DNA of 64,000 nucleotides, from assembly GCA_964599285.1 (NCBI GenBank), contig CAZREI010000002.1, positions 37,339 to 101,338 of the forward strand, given 5' to 3'. A program made the position numbers and the translations under genes. Below, piece by piece: positions 7,584-16,098 of the stretch (position 1 is the stretch's first letter; each line of letters starts with the position of its first letter). Origin of the DNA: VGLO01 sp964599285. Lineage in GTDB: Bacteria > Patescibacteriota > Minisyncoccia > Minisyncoccales > Staskawiczbacteraceae. The notes beneath the pieces are model-generated. The model was not told the DNA's origin, made no database searches, and saw nothing but the letters and a program-made list of their open reading frames with translations.

Positions 7584-7946
7584 TTAAAAAATACTGTCCA
7601 GTTTATTTTTTAACGAAAAGTCCAATTGCCTATTCCCATCAACCACGATTTTCACCCCAGCTATCAATGCGGGATTTATTTTTTCTTCAACCATATCACC
7701 CTTTTTAATAAAAGACTTGGCCGCGTCCTTGGCGTTTATTTTTCGCGCGGTTTCCAGGGCAATCTTTTTATTTCCTGTTTTTTGTAAAAGCAGTTTTTGG
7801 GCCAAAGCTATTATTTCCCGAAACTTTTTCATATCACCATTTCGTTCCAAAAGCTTTAAAAAGTTATTTACCACTTTTTTGTCTTCAGTGCTTGTATCCA
7901 AATCTACCAGGGCTTTGGCGTATGCTTTCGCTTTGTACTTACTCAT
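7584..7946 (-). CDS. atpH: ATP synthase F1 subunit delta (short)
   Basis: A 120-residue protein. The N-terminal helices (YKAKAYAKALVDL) and the terminal block NPALIAGVKIVVDGNRQLDFS, followed by a short helix, match OSCP/delta, which links F1 to the peripheral stalk. It is shorter than the usual 170-180 residues, with the middle of the helical domain reduced. Position between atpF and atpA supports the call. Confidence 0.85.
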   Translation of the reverse strand: MSKYKAKAYAKALVDLDTSTEDKKVVNNFLKLLERNGDMKKFREIIALAQKLLLQKTGNKKIALETARKINAKDAAKSFIKKGDMVEEKINPALIAGVKIVVDGNRQLDFSLKNKLDSIF

Positions 7947-7967
7947 AGTCTTTTATTTGTGCTGTTA

Positions 7968-8125
7968 GACCTGTTGCGAAATAAGGATTTACTGCAAATT
8001 GTATATGTCGGCCGCAAATGTGCCATAATTTTTTACCGCACCGCAGAGGGTGCGCTAAAAAATTCTATCACATTTCCAGCTCAACATCTTCAATTTTCGT
8101 ACGAATCCTTATTTCGCAACAGGTC
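7968..8125. repeat. 158-bp palindromic element overlapping the atpF 3' end
   Basis: The arms GACCTGTTGCGAAATAAGGAT and its inverse enclose the family core (ATAATTTTTTA, GCAGAGGGTGC, AAAAATTCTATCA). The last twelve codons and stop of atpF lie inside the right arm, so the element supplies the present C-terminus of subunit b. Confidence 0.85.
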
Positions 8126-8605
8126 TACCGCTTTTTTTATGAGCGCCTCGTCTACGGCTTCCGGTTTTAATTCCACGGTTTTTATCAATGTTTTTTTGAC
8201 TAGCTCCAAAGCCTGGCTAAACACCAATTGCTTGGTTTCTTCCTGCTGTTTTTTGTAACCGTCTTCAATCTGCGCCATCAATTCTTTTTGATGGTCTTCT
8301 GCCTTTTTTTGCAAGGATTGTTTTAGGGCTTCGGCTTTTTGCTCGGTGGTTTTGATGATGTGCATAGCCCCCGCATCGGCTTCTTGCAGTTTATGCTTGG
8401 CAATCTGGTCAACTTCTCGCAGGCGAATATCAGCTTGCTCGGCTTTTTGCAGGCCTTCTTGTATGGTATCCCTGCGCTTTTTTATCATTGCTAAAAGCGG
8501 CTTATAAACAAACAGCCGCAAGATGATCAAAAGGATAAAAAAATTAACGGCCTGGCTCAAAAAAAGCTGCCAATTTACACCGAGATTATCTAATAAGGAA
8601 TTCAT
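8090..8605 (-). CDS. atpF: ATP synthase F0 subunit b
   Basis: A 171-residue peripheral-stalk subunit. One N-terminal transmembrane helix (QLFLSQAVNFFILLIILRLF, about residues 13-32) is followed by the conserved VYKPLLAMIKKRRDTI and a long charged coiled coil. The last residues (LLRNKDSYEN) are encoded by the adjoining palindromic element and probably replaced the original end. It lies between atpE and atpH. Confidence 0.92.
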   Translation of the reverse strand: MNSLLDNLGVNWQLFLSQAVNFFILLIILRLFVYKPLLAMIKKRRDTIQEGLQKAEQADIRLREVDQIAKHKLQEADAGAMHIIKTTEQKAEALKQSLQKKAEDHQKELMAQIEDGYKKQQEETKQLVFSQALELVKKTLIKTVELKPEAVDEALIKKAVDLLRNKDSYEN

Positions 8606-8623
8606 TTGCTACTCTTTAAGGCT

Positions 8624-8703
8624 ACGAAATACGAATTTTTTACGAATATACGAAATTAAAACGCTCGCATTCGTATATTCGTATGCAATTCGTATTTCGT
8701 AGC
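8624..8703. repeat. Word-type palindrome (CTACGAAATACGAATTT words)
   Basis: CTACGAAATACGAATTTTTTA is mirrored by GCAATTCGTATTTCGTAG. Near-identical arms occur at 8940-9023 and 41339-41420. Confidence 0.85.
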
Positions 8704-8933
8704 TAAACTACGAATTTGACCACCAGTGAAACAACCAATGCGTACACGGCAATGGCTTCGGCAAAGGCGATGGCCAAAATCATTGCGGTTTGGATTTTAG
8801 AAGCGGCTTCCGGGTTCCTGCCAATTGATTTGACGGCGGTTGAACCAATAAACCCAATAGAAATGGCCGGAGCAATAGTTCCCACCGCAATAACGGCAAC
8901 GGTTGCCCATAAACGAACTTGATCGATATCCAT
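8703..8933 (-). CDS. atpE: ATP synthase F0 subunit c
   Basis: A 76-residue two-helix proteolipid. The polar loop GRNPEAASKIQ and the second helix with the ion-binding glutamate (IAFAEAIAVYALV) are canonical. The residues around the glutamate do not show the Gln/Glu/Ser-Thr set typical of sodium-binding c subunits, so proton coupling is the simpler reading. Confidence 0.95.
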   Translation of the reverse strand: MDIDQVRLWATVAVIAVGTIAPAISIGFIGSTAVKSIGRNPEAASKIQTAMILAIAFAEAIAVYALVVSLVVKFVV

Positions 8934-8939
8934 GAATTT

Positions 8940-9023
8940 CTCTACGAATTACGAATGTAGTACGAATATACGAAAGTCAGACGCCCACATTCGTATATTC
9001 GTAAAAAATTCGTATTTCGTAGC
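8940..9023. repeat. Word-type palindrome (CTACGAATTACGAAT words)
   Basis: CTACGAATTACGAATGTAGTA at the left faces AAAATTCGTATTTCGTAG at the right, filling the atpB-atpE gap. Confidence 0.85.
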
Positions 9024-9039
9024 CTAATTAATATTAAAC

Positions 9040-9771
9040 TTAATGACTTTCAATGGCGGTATGTAGGGAAATTGAAACCAGGGTGAGCATGGCAAAGACA
9101 AACGACTGGATTAATCCTACAAAAATTTCCAGAAATAAAAATGGCAGCGGGACTACATACGGAACCAAGAAAAACACAATGGTCAGCAATACTTCACCGG
9201 CAAACACATTGCCAAACAACCGAAACGACAGCGAAATAATTTTAGCAAATTCTGAAACCAGTTCCAAAATTCCAATGAAAAATTTTATGGGATTTTGGAA
9301 ATTGATAAATTTGCTAATGTGCGGCAAAACGCCCACCGCCATCATCCCCAACAAGTTAGTGACAATCACGGAAATGACCGCAAAGGCCAGGGTGAAATTT
9401 AAATCAGCGGCCGGAGACCTAAACAGTGAAACTTCCCTGCCTCCGTTTTGGATGTACAGCGACCCGACGCCGGGCAAAATTCCCGACAGATTGCAAATCA
9501 TGATGAAAATAAAAATGGTGGCGATGAGCGGAAAATATTGCTCGGCTTTTTTTATGGATCCCAACATCCCTTCCATTAGGCCCAAGAGCCACTCAAAGCC
9601 CATTTCCACCACCGACTGGACCGCGCCCGGAACGATTTGGATTTTGCGATAGAAAAGAGCCGCGCCGGCCATCAGGATCAGTGAAACTACGAACGTGGAA
9701 AACAAGCTATTAGTGAAAGCAAAATGGCCAATTGAAAATATTTCCTGCGCTTTTAGAGAAATTTCCTCCAT
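9040..9771 (-). CDS. atpB: ATP synthase F0 subunit a
   Basis: A 243-residue polytopic protein. It contains the conserved SLSFRLFGNVFAGEVLL helix with the essential arginine and asparagine, and the final helix QSFVFAMLTLVSISLHTA. PLIATIFIFIMICNLSGILPG matches the second conserved helix. The subunit forms the proton half-channels against the c-ring. It is the first gene of the operon; an atpI-like gene is not seen. Confidence 0.95.
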   Translation of the reverse strand: MEEISLKAQEIFSIGHFAFTNSLFSTFVVSLILMAGAALFYRKIQIVPGAVQSVVEMGFEWLLGLMEGMLGSIKKAEQYFPLIATIFIFIMICNLSGILPGVGSLYIQNGGREVSLFRSPAADLNFTLAFAVISVIVTNLLGMMAVGVLPHISKFINFQNPIKFFIGILELVSEFAKIISLSFRLFGNVFAGEVLLTIVFFLVPYVVPLPFLFLEIFVGLIQSFVFAMLTLVSISLHTAIESH

Positions 9772-9808
9772 ATCAAAACATCATAGTATACTATTTTGTT
9801 TTTTACAA

Positions 9809-9841
9809 TACGCGCGGCGGCCTTTTGGCCGCCGCGCGTAT
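9809..9841. terminator. GC-rich hairpin before atpB
   Basis: ACGCGCGGCGGCC and GGCCGCCGCGCGT form a perfect stem in the gap between the end of the DUF2127 gene and the atpB start. It probably ends the upstream transcript and so isolates the atp operon. Confidence 0.7.
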
Positions 9842-9850
9842 ATTACAAAA

Positions 9851-10336
9851 TCAAAGTTCTGGCGCCGAAGAAACCCTTCTATATTCCAACCAAGTTAATA
9901 CCACCATCACCATATCCAAGAGCGTAAAAACCAGCAACAGTCCCGAATGGCGGACGAAAAAACGGTAAACCTGATAGACAATAAAAAAACTGTGAAAGAT
10001 AATGGCCGCCGGATACGCCCATCGCTTGCCTTTGAGCAAGGCAACGACCAAAAAAATGTTAACCAGGCCGTAAAACAAAAAGTAAAAAGCAATAAAATTT
10101 TTGGTGCTGGCTGAAAAGTTATCGGCTTGCCAGGTCAGGTATCCGGTCAGGTATTCCGAATGGTTGATGATGCGACGCTCGGTAATCCAAATGATGGCGT
10201 TGTAAATAGTTTCGGTCTTAAATAAAAAAAACAAGGCGCCAATCACGATTTCCCAGACGCCGTTGATTCCTTTGACCAAAATGACCGCTTCGAAAAGTTC
10301 ATGGAGAATAGTGTTTTGCCAAAATTTTTTTATCAT
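9851..10336 (-). CDS. DUF2127 family membrane protein
   Basis: A 161-residue membrane protein with about four helices. The FEAVILVKGINGVWEI segment near the N-terminus, FIAFYFLFYGLVNI in the middle and a charged linker before the last two helices fit DUF2127. The function is unknown. Confidence 0.75.
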   Translation of the reverse strand: MIKKFWQNTILHELFEAVILVKGINGVWEIVIGALFFLFKTETIYNAIIWITERRIINHSEYLTGYLTWQADNFSASTKNFIAFYFLFYGLVNIFLVVALLKGKRWAYPAAIIFHSFFIVYQVYRFFVRHSGLLLVFTLLDMVMVVLTWLEYRRVSSAPEL

Positions 10337-10347
10337 GTAACATTGGG

Positions 10348-10728
10348 TTATCGTGCTGCCAATTTTTCTTTTGCCCGGGCGACAATATTACTGATGCGCA
10401 TGTCGGACTTTACAATGTAATCAGCTCCCAACGATATATCAATAGCTTCGCTGACGTGCCCCTGGTCGCTTAAATTAGTCAGAAAAATCATCTTAGTTTC
10501 AATCCCCGCTTCTTTTATTTTTTTAGCCATGGTGATGCCGTCCATGATGGGCAAGTTGATGTCTATCATCATCAGGTCCGGATGCTCTTTTTGAGCCATG
10601 TCAAAACCTTCTTGGCCGTCTTTGGCAAATGCCATGGAAAATCCGGTACCGGCGAAAGCCTGCTCCAAAAGCCAGGAAAAATCCTTGTCGTCTTCCACAA
10701 TGAGAATTTTTTTAAGCTGTTTATTCAT
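10348..10728 (-). CDS. Response regulator, receiver domain only
   Basis: A 126-residue CheY-like domain without an output domain. The acidic pocket EDD (residues 12-14), phosphoacceptor Asp56 in MMIDINLPIMDG, the conserved Thr (FLTN) and Lys (VKSD) are all present. It is encoded just after another receiver protein and a histidine kinase, so phosphotransfer among the three is likely. Output must be by protein contact. Confidence 0.92.
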   Translation of the reverse strand: MNKQLKKILIVEDDKDFSWLLEQAFAGTGFSMAFAKDGQEGFDMAQKEHPDLMMIDINLPIMDGITMAKKIKEAGIETKMIFLTNLSDQGHVSEAIDISLGADYIVKSDMRISNIVARAKEKLAAR

Positions 10729-10736
10729 GGAGATTA

Positions 10737-11138
10737 TTAATCTTTTTTATCAAGCTCTTTTGTCACCATGTCCGCCAGTTCCGTGGGAGTAATGCTGGAT
10801 TTAAGCAAACATTTGTCGGGCTTGATGTACTGCATATTCTGCAGGGAATCGCTGGTGTAGTTGCTTAAAATAAAAACGATGAGATTTTTGGTTTGGTCGT
10901 TTTCGCGGATAGCCCGCAACACTTCCAGCCCGTTAATATCGGGCAGAGCCAGGTCAAGCAATACCAGCGAAGGATTTTCTTCCTTTTTTTCCTGCACCTT
11001 TTTTAACTTTTCCATGGTTTCCTTGCCCGTACTCATTCCTTCCACCAAAAAACCGGCGTGGGCCAATGCCGTTTTGTTGATGTACATGATGTCTAGTTCG
11101 TCTTCAATGAGCCAAATTTTTTGTTTTGATTTTATCAT
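10737..11138 (-). CDS. Response regulator, receiver domain only
   Basis: A 133-residue CheY-like protein with acidic residues EDE (12-14), phosphoacceptor Asp62 in LVLLDLALPDING and a lysine in CLLKSS. A lysine-rich insertion (about residues 43-55) lengthens the helix before the phosphorylation strand. It is separated from the following receiver gene by 8 bases and from the histidine kinase by a palindromic repeat. Confidence 0.9.
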   Translation of the reverse strand: MIKSKQKIWLIEDELDIMYINKTALAHAGFLVEGMSTGKETMEKLKKVQEKKEENPSLVLLDLALPDINGLEVLRAIRENDQTKNLIVFILSNYTSDSLQNMQYIKPDKCLLKSSITPTELADMVTKELDKKD

Positions 11139-11140
11139 GA

Positions 11141-11278
11141 GTAGTTTTTGGTTTTAGGTTCCGGCCGCGCCGCCCGTTGGGCGGCGCGGCCTATTAGTTA
11201 AAGTTCTTTAGTTTTTAGTTTTAAAACTGGAAACTTTTTCAAACTTCAACTTTAAACTATCAACTAATAACTGCGTTA
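11141..11278. repeat. Word-type palindrome with GC-rich centre
   Basis: TAGTTTTTGGTTTTAGGTTCC leads into a GGCCGCGCCGCCC hairpin, then AGTTTTTAGTTTTAAAACTGG words and AACTATCAACTAATAACTG. Copies with the same layout lie at 23663-23796, and without the GC centre inside the tRNA intron (26449-26538). Confidence 0.8.
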
Positions 11279-11286
11279 CTATAATC

Positions 11287-13020
11287 TTACCCTATCGGCA
11301 GCTCAATGTAAAAAGTGGATCCCTGGTTTTCGCCCTTGGACTCTGCCCAAATCTTGCCGTTATGAGCTTTGATAATTTGCGTTGCCAGATACAAACCGAT
11401 GCCGCTGCCAGAAGCAACATCCTTGGCCTTTTGATCCCGCTCAAACACGCGGTCAAACAAAGTTTTTAGGCTTTCGGGTGTCATGCCAATACCCGTATCG
11501 GCAATGGTAATTAAAATGGCGTTTTTGGAATTTTCGTTTTTTGGATTTTCATTGGAAATTGGTAATTGGGAATTGGAATTTATTTTCACCGTCACGCTTC
11601 CCTTCGGCGTGTACTTTATAGAATTATCAATGACATTGAAAATGGCTGCTTTTAATTTTTCTCGGTCGGCGGTGATGCTTACGTCCTTGGCCATTTTTTC
11701 CAGCTTCAACACAACCCCTTTTGATTCGGCCTTAAACGAAAGTTCGTTTACAATTTCATCCAACATTGGTGAAATCGCAATGCCAGGCTTTAATGTTACC
11801 GGATTTTTGCCCAACTGAAACTGCGTCACATCCAAAAAATTGTTGACTTTACGAATCATGTTTTGCGCCACGGCTTGCATTTTTTTGATGACCTCCAGCG
11901 TTTTTTTGTTCTGCTTGCCAAAGGTACCATTAAGCAACAGGTCGGAGTAGCCCATGATGGAAGTCAGCGGCGTTCGCAAATCGTGCTGGGTATTTTGCAC
12001 AAACTGGTTTTTGATTTTATCCAACTTTTCCAGTTCTTCATTGGCCTTTTTTTCAACCAGGTAGGCCCGGTCAATATTTTCCTTGGCCCGCTTTTCCGTA
12101 ACATAAGCGCGCCGAACATCCTCAGCCATAGCGGCAATCTTCTCCCGCTGCTGCACCTCCCTCAAAACCCCGCGAATCAATAAAATGCCAAAGATAAGTA
12201 CTGACAAAAAAACCGAAGACCGGTAGAAGATGACAACCAAAGAATCCGCCTGAGTGATTTCTAAAAAAGTAACCACCGAAAGTGCGAAGACCAAAGCCGC
12301 AGTTCCAATAACTCTGATATTGAATAATTTATGCCTAATGATTGCGTAGGAAGTAAATAAAATAAATGGAAAAACAAATAAAGAACCGAATGGTGCAAAT
12401 CTGGGATTACCAAACACTGTTGGTAATATTAAATTAAATAAAATGTGCAAAACAAAAGTAATAGTTACACCTGTAAGCAATAATCTTAACTCACTTTTTT
12501 CCGTCGTATTAGTTGCTTTGATTAATTTTCTACACAATAAATAAATTGCATAGACTATTAAAAAGATAACCGTAATACCAAAAATAATAACACCAAAACC
12601 ATTGCTAACTTTTTCTATTCCTCCACTTTCTGAAAACTGGGTAACGCGCTCAAAAACAAATGGCGTCAAAGTTAGTAAGGTACTTAAAACTACCGCAGGA
12701 AGAACAAGTAAATAATAAACTTTTGGAAATGAGATTTTTTCTTGAGGGAAAATATAAAAAAGCCTATAAAGAAAAAAGCAATACAAAATTGCAAAAAAAA
12801 CATGGGCTCTTAAAACCCAAATGGCTATATTTGATGGTAATGGTTGAAATATAAGATAATTTAAAATACCCCAAGGGATAGTTGAAATAACGAATGTGAA
12901 AAACGCACGATTTACCGCGCTCTTACTATTACTCAAAATAACAGTAAAACCCAAAACTCCATTTGCTGCTAATGCAATGCCAACAAATAATAGATCAAAA
13001 TTTTGAAAATAATCAGTCAT
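11287..13020 (-). CDS. Membrane sensor histidine kinase
   Basis: A 577-residue protein. The N-terminal half has eight or nine hydrophobic segments, like the 7TM-type histidine-kinase N-terminal region. A short coiled linker follows (residues about 285-340, repeated EKKA/EKRA). The HisKA domain has QNTQHDLRTPLTSIMGYSDL with the phosphorylated His near residue 345, and the HATPase domain has NVIDNSIKYTP, DTGIGMTPE and GSGIGLYL. Within HATPase, residues encoded by 11527-11582 (rich in Asn, Ser and Lys) derive from an AATTGGGAATTGG-type repeat. It starts 3 bases after the nitroreductase gene, so the two are co-transcribed. Confidence 0.93.
   Translation of the reverse strand: MTDYFQNFDLLFVGIALAANGVLGFTVILSNSKSAVNRAFFTFVISTIPWGILNYLIFQPLPSNIAIWVLRAHVFFAILYCFFLYRLFYIFPQEKISFPKVYYLLVLPAVVLSTLLTLTPFVFERVTQFSESGGIEKVSNGFGVIIFGITVIFLIVYAIYLLCRKLIKATNTTEKSELRLLLTGVTITFVLHILFNLILPTVFGNPRFAPFGSLFVFPFILFTSYAIIRHKLFNIRVIGTAALVFALSVVTFLEITQADSLVVIFYRSSVFLSVLIFGILLIRGVLREVQQREKIAAMAEDVRRAYVTEKRAKENIDRAYLVEKKANEELEKLDKIKNQFVQNTQHDLRTPLTSIMGYSDLLLNGTFGKQNKKTLEVIKKMQAVAQNMIRKVNNFLDVTQFQLGKNPVTLKPGIAISPMLDEIVNELSFKAESKGVVLKLEKMAKDVSITADREKLKAAIFNVIDNSIKYTPKGSVTVKINSNSQLPISNENPKNENSKNAILITIADTGIGMTPESLKTLFDRVFERDQKAKDVASGSGIGLYLATQIIKAHNGKIWAESKGENQGSTFYIELPIG
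11527..11582. repeat. AATTGGGAATTGG word repeat inside the histidine kinase gene
   Basis: GGAATTTTCG, GGATTTTCATTGG and GGTAATTGGGAATTGG are the same words as the intergenic palindromes at 24586-24708 and 63231-63331. They are read in frame within the ATPase domain. Confidence 0.75.
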
Positions 13021-13023
13021 AGA

Positions 13024-14097
13024 CTAAAGCCACTGAATTTCTGGTTTCTTTTTCAAGGATTGGGCAGTCGGCGGAGCGGCGTACCCTATCCTAAAACTAA
13101 AAGTTGGAATTCTTCCTGAAGTACTAAAAATTTTCACAATATTTTGATAAGCTTTTTTTATAAACACTACCTGATTTGGTGTAAATTCTTCTGGAGTTTC
13201 CTCCTGCATCCTCTGTCCTATATATAAAAGGCCTGCTGACACTGGTTGGAAACTTAGTCCTAAAGAAGTCACGGTAAGCCAAAATAATTGAAGAATTCTT
13301 CCAGTTTCAATAAAGTCTTTAGGTAAATCACTTTTAGCAACAATTAAACCTATCGCAGAGCAGTTACAATAGAGCTCTTCTCTCTTTTTTGCAGCTTTTA
13401 CTGATATCTTAAATTTATTTAGTATCTTTAAAATATTCCAATTACTAAACAGGTATTTAAATATAATTCGCATTAAAAATGGGAGCTCCTTAGTCCCGAC
13501 ATACAAACCTTCTCGTTTCTTTTTCTCTTCTTCTACGGTCCAGCTTACTTTTGCAAAAAAAGCTTTATGAATATCAAAGTTTTCAAAAATTAATCTATCC
13601 GCCATACTAAACGAACCTGAAAGATTGCTTATATCTTCAACATTCTGTTTTAATAAAATCTCTAATCCTGAATTTTTTATTGATTCACAAAATGCTTTTA
13701 TTGACTTTTCGTCCTCCTGTTTGAGGGGGATCTTTTTGTAAGGTTTTCTATTTGTAGCACGCTTCAAAATAAAAGGAAAAAGATAATTATAAGGATATTT
13801 GATATCACTTTTTTCAAAACTTATTTCTGCAACTAAATCAACTTCATTTTCTTTTGGAAACAAAGTTAAGTTCCCTCTATACCCTTTTTCTGATGCAGTA
13901 ATTAAAATATTCTCAATTAAGGCTCCGTGAGCAATAAACGATCCTCTTTGTTGATAATTAAATAAGAATTTATCCTTATTAGGAAGATTCCATAGAAAAA
14001 TTTTATTATCGCTGACAACAAATCTCCATGGCTGGGAATTATTTCCAGATGGAGCGTTTACGGCAATATTCAAAATTTCATTAATTATTCCTTTCAT
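13024..14097 (-). CDS. Nitroreductase-family protein (MoeY-like C-terminal half)
   Basis: A 357-residue protein. IAVNAPSGNNSQPWRF near the N-terminus is the FMN-contacting segment of the nitroreductase fold, and the C-terminal part has LGLSFQPVSAG and IGYAAPPT as in the same family. It begins only 3 bases after the ThiF-like gene. Mycobacterial Rv1355c (annotated MoeY) is, as I recall, about 715 residues with a ThiF-like half followed by a nitroreductase half; these two genes add to nearly that length, so they look like a split version. Substrate unknown. Confidence 0.75.
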   Translation of the reverse strand: MKGIINEILNIAVNAPSGNNSQPWRFVVSDNKIFLWNLPNKDKFLFNYQQRGSFIAHGALIENILITASEKGYRGNLTLFPKENEVDLVAEISFEKSDIKYPYNYLFPFILKRATNRKPYKKIPLKQEDEKSIKAFCESIKNSGLEILLKQNVEDISNLSGSFSMADRLIFENFDIHKAFFAKVSWTVEEEKKKREGLYVGTKELPFLMRIIFKYLFSNWNILKILNKFKISVKAAKKREELYCNCSAIGLIVAKSDLPKDFIETGRILQLFWLTVTSLGLSFQPVSAGLLYIGQRMQEETPEEFTPNQVVFIKKAYQNIVKIFSTSGRIPTFSFRIGYAAPPTAQSLKKKPEIQWL

Positions 14098-14100
14098 CAA

Positions 14101-15180
14101 CTATCGTGAAATAAAATCATCGAATGTCACCCGACTCCTTCCGCTTTTCACAGGCTCTCCAAGAGCAATCTTTCTGGCAATAAAACACGCAATACCAGAA
14201 GCTATGGTTACCGTGCTCATCAGCTGAGGCCTTCCCACTAAAGTTTTGCCGATCTCTTTTACCGAATCCATCACTTTTGGTGGAATATTCTGGGGCCCTA
14301 CAATCTGCACTACATATTTATTGACTTCTGCTTTAGGAACTTTGCCTTGCAACAAATCATCTAAGATTTTTTCCTCAACCATTCCATTAAATATTTTGGT
14401 ATCTAGGTCATTGTCATAGCGCTCCACATCAATGAGTACAGAGTCTCCAATACTGGTAAGCATGACCACGGGAATTTTTTGTTTTTTAGCTTCTTTCCTA
14501 AGTAAAATTTTCAATTCCAGATCATCAATAATTTCAAATACTAAATTTGTTTTTTGCTTGCCACCTAAAAAATCACCCATAGTTTCTTTGGTAAGACCTT
14601 TTTCAAACGGTATTACATTTACATAGGGATCTAACTCATATAACTGCTTGCTGATAATATCTATTTTTGGAGATCCCACGTCAGAAAGCTTTCCCCTCAC
14701 CCTATTTAAATTGGTTGTTTCCAGAGTATCAAAATCAGCAATTTTTATATGTTTTGGAAACCCATTATATAAAAGTGTTGTGGCAATATTTCCTCCCACG
14801 GAAAGACCGGCAATGGCAATGGTAAAATTCCGTAACTTTTGTTGCTCTTCCGCAGTAATAATATTTCTATTGCGATTTGTTCGCAATGCGTCATTTTCTT
14901 GTTCTGAAAGTGTATGTAAAAGGACATTGCTCCAGGGATAATAGATCCAATCGCCAAGTAAATCTTGATCTTCTTGAGTTTTTATTTTTTTGAATACTAA
15001 GAATTCTTTATTAAATTCTTCTTTCCCTGCAATGTGCGCATTTCTTATCTCAAAAAACTCTTTTAGTTGTTGTAAATAAACATCAACTACTTTGGGTTTA
15101 TATTTATCTTCAAGATTAGTAATTTCTTTTTCAGTGTATGCGCCCTCTTTTAAAATAGTGGGGTTTTTTAAATTATCCAT
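14101..15180 (-). CDS. ThiF/E1-like protein (MoeY-like N-terminal half)
   Basis: A 359-residue protein with an N-terminal helical region (1-115) and a Rossmann ThiF domain. FTIAIAGLSVGGNIATTLL is the nucleotide loop, IKIADFDTLETTNLNR the Asp/Arg adenylation signature. No CxxC zinc pairs and no obvious catalytic cysteine are seen, so it may adenylate or bind without forming a thioester. It directly abuts the nitroreductase gene and follows a methyltransferase by 29 bases, suggesting a small-molecule or peptide modification operon. Confidence 0.8.
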   Translation of the reverse strand: MDNLKNPTILKEGAYTEKEITNLEDKYKPKVVDVYLQQLKEFFEIRNAHIAGKEEFNKEFLVFKKIKTQEDQDLLGDWIYYPWSNVLLHTLSEQENDALRTNRNRNIITAEEQQKLRNFTIAIAGLSVGGNIATTLLYNGFPKHIKIADFDTLETTNLNRVRGKLSDVGSPKIDIISKQLYELDPYVNVIPFEKGLTKETMGDFLGGKQKTNLVFEIIDDLELKILLRKEAKKQKIPVVMLTSIGDSVLIDVERYDNDLDTKIFNGMVEEKILDDLLQGKVPKAEVNKYVVQIVGPQNIPPKVMDSVKEIGKTLVGRPQLMSTVTIASGIACFIARKIALGEPVKSGRSRVTFDDFISR

Positions 15181-15209
15181 TCTATTATGTCGAGTTATAT
15201 TTTAAAACT

Positions 15210-15983
15210 TTATTTTTTACTAACTTTTCTAGCTAATATTTTTGCAGATATATTAAATATGGGACTTCCATCTAATTTTTTGCCAAATGCCTTTCTCTTA
15301 ACTTCATTGTATTCTAAAATTTCCCAACCCATATACATCTCTTTCAATTCGCCCTCATCTGGATAAAAATTATCTGTTTTGGGATCCTCCCTAAAAAAAT
15401 CACCATTTTTCGTAAAAACCGTTATCGCATTTAATCCTTTAAGATTAGTGTGCTCCTGAATTTCCCGTATTAGTTTTATTGCTTCCTCATAAGACAAATG
15501 ATGCAGCATAAAAGTAGAGACTAACACATCAAAATTACTATCAAGATTTAAATGGCGGCTATCTACAATTTCTGTTTTTATACCTAAATCTTTTTCCTGA
15601 GATACTTTTTTTATTTTTTCTATTCCAACTTTGGAAATATCTTCTGCCGTAACTTCAAATCCATTTTCAGCCAAAAATATAGAATTTCTCCCTTCACCAG
15701 CTCCTAATTCTAAAACGGAACCTGAATTGCGATATTTTAGTATATCTTCAACAATTTTTTCTGGTTTTCCTTGGCCAAAAGTAACCCCATTTTCAGAATA
15801 CATTTTGTCATAATGTTCTGCTATCTTATCTGCTGCTCCATCTTCACTTTCATTATTTTTTAACTGCTCTGCCATAAATTTACTACTAGGAATATTTTGA
15901 TTTCGTTGCTGTATTTTACCATAAATCGGTTCAATCAGGCAACTGAAAGCTGTACATTTGTATATTTTCTTTACCTTGTTCAT
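15210..15983 (-). CDS. Class I SAM-dependent methyltransferase
   Basis: Up to 257 residues. VLELGAGEGRNSIFLAENGFEV is motif I of the SAM-binding fold, with DVLVSTFMLHHLSYEEA as motif IV and a TehB-like overall pattern. An internal ATG at 15875 (MAEQLKNNES) gives a 221-residue protein that fits the fold better; the upstream extension is Lys- and Cys-containing and may not be translated. First gene of the run methyltransferase, ThiF-like, nitroreductase, kinase on the minus strand. Confidence 0.8.
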   Translation of the reverse strand: MNKVKKIYKCTAFSCLIEPIYGKIQQRNQNIPSSKFMAEQLKNNESEDGAADKIAEHYDKMYSENGVTFGQGKPEKIVEDILKYRNSGSVLELGAGEGRNSIFLAENGFEVTAEDISKVGIEKIKKVSQEKDLGIKTEIVDSRHLNLDSNFDVLVSTFMLHHLSYEEAIKLIREIQEHTNLKGLNAITVFTKNGDFFREDPKTDNFYPDEGELKEMYMGWEILEYNEVKRKAFGKKLDGSPIFNISAKILARKVSKK

Positions 15984-16017
15984 TGAGAAATAGATTCTGT
16001 CTCATTACCCAACACCA

Positions 16018-16046
16018 TTGACAATGGAGGGCATATGATATAATGT
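16018..16046 (+). promoter_or_regulatory. Promoter of the GreA-like/kinase/radical SAM operon
   Basis: TTGACA at 16018-16023 is followed by TATAAT at 16039-16044 (15-base spacer) or TAATGT at 16041-16046 (17-base spacer). Confidence 0.6.
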
Positions 16047-16098
16047 AAAAATAGTTTTTGGTACTTTGAAAATCCGAACTTCAATTTGGAGGATTGTT

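Noticed and set aside
8703..8933. Sodium-coupled ATP synthase
   Set aside because: The c subunit lacks the Gln and Ser/Thr ligand pattern around the glutamate.
9053..9652. A 199-codon plus-strand frame over atpB
   Set aside because: Antisense shadow of a well-conserved gene; no domain.
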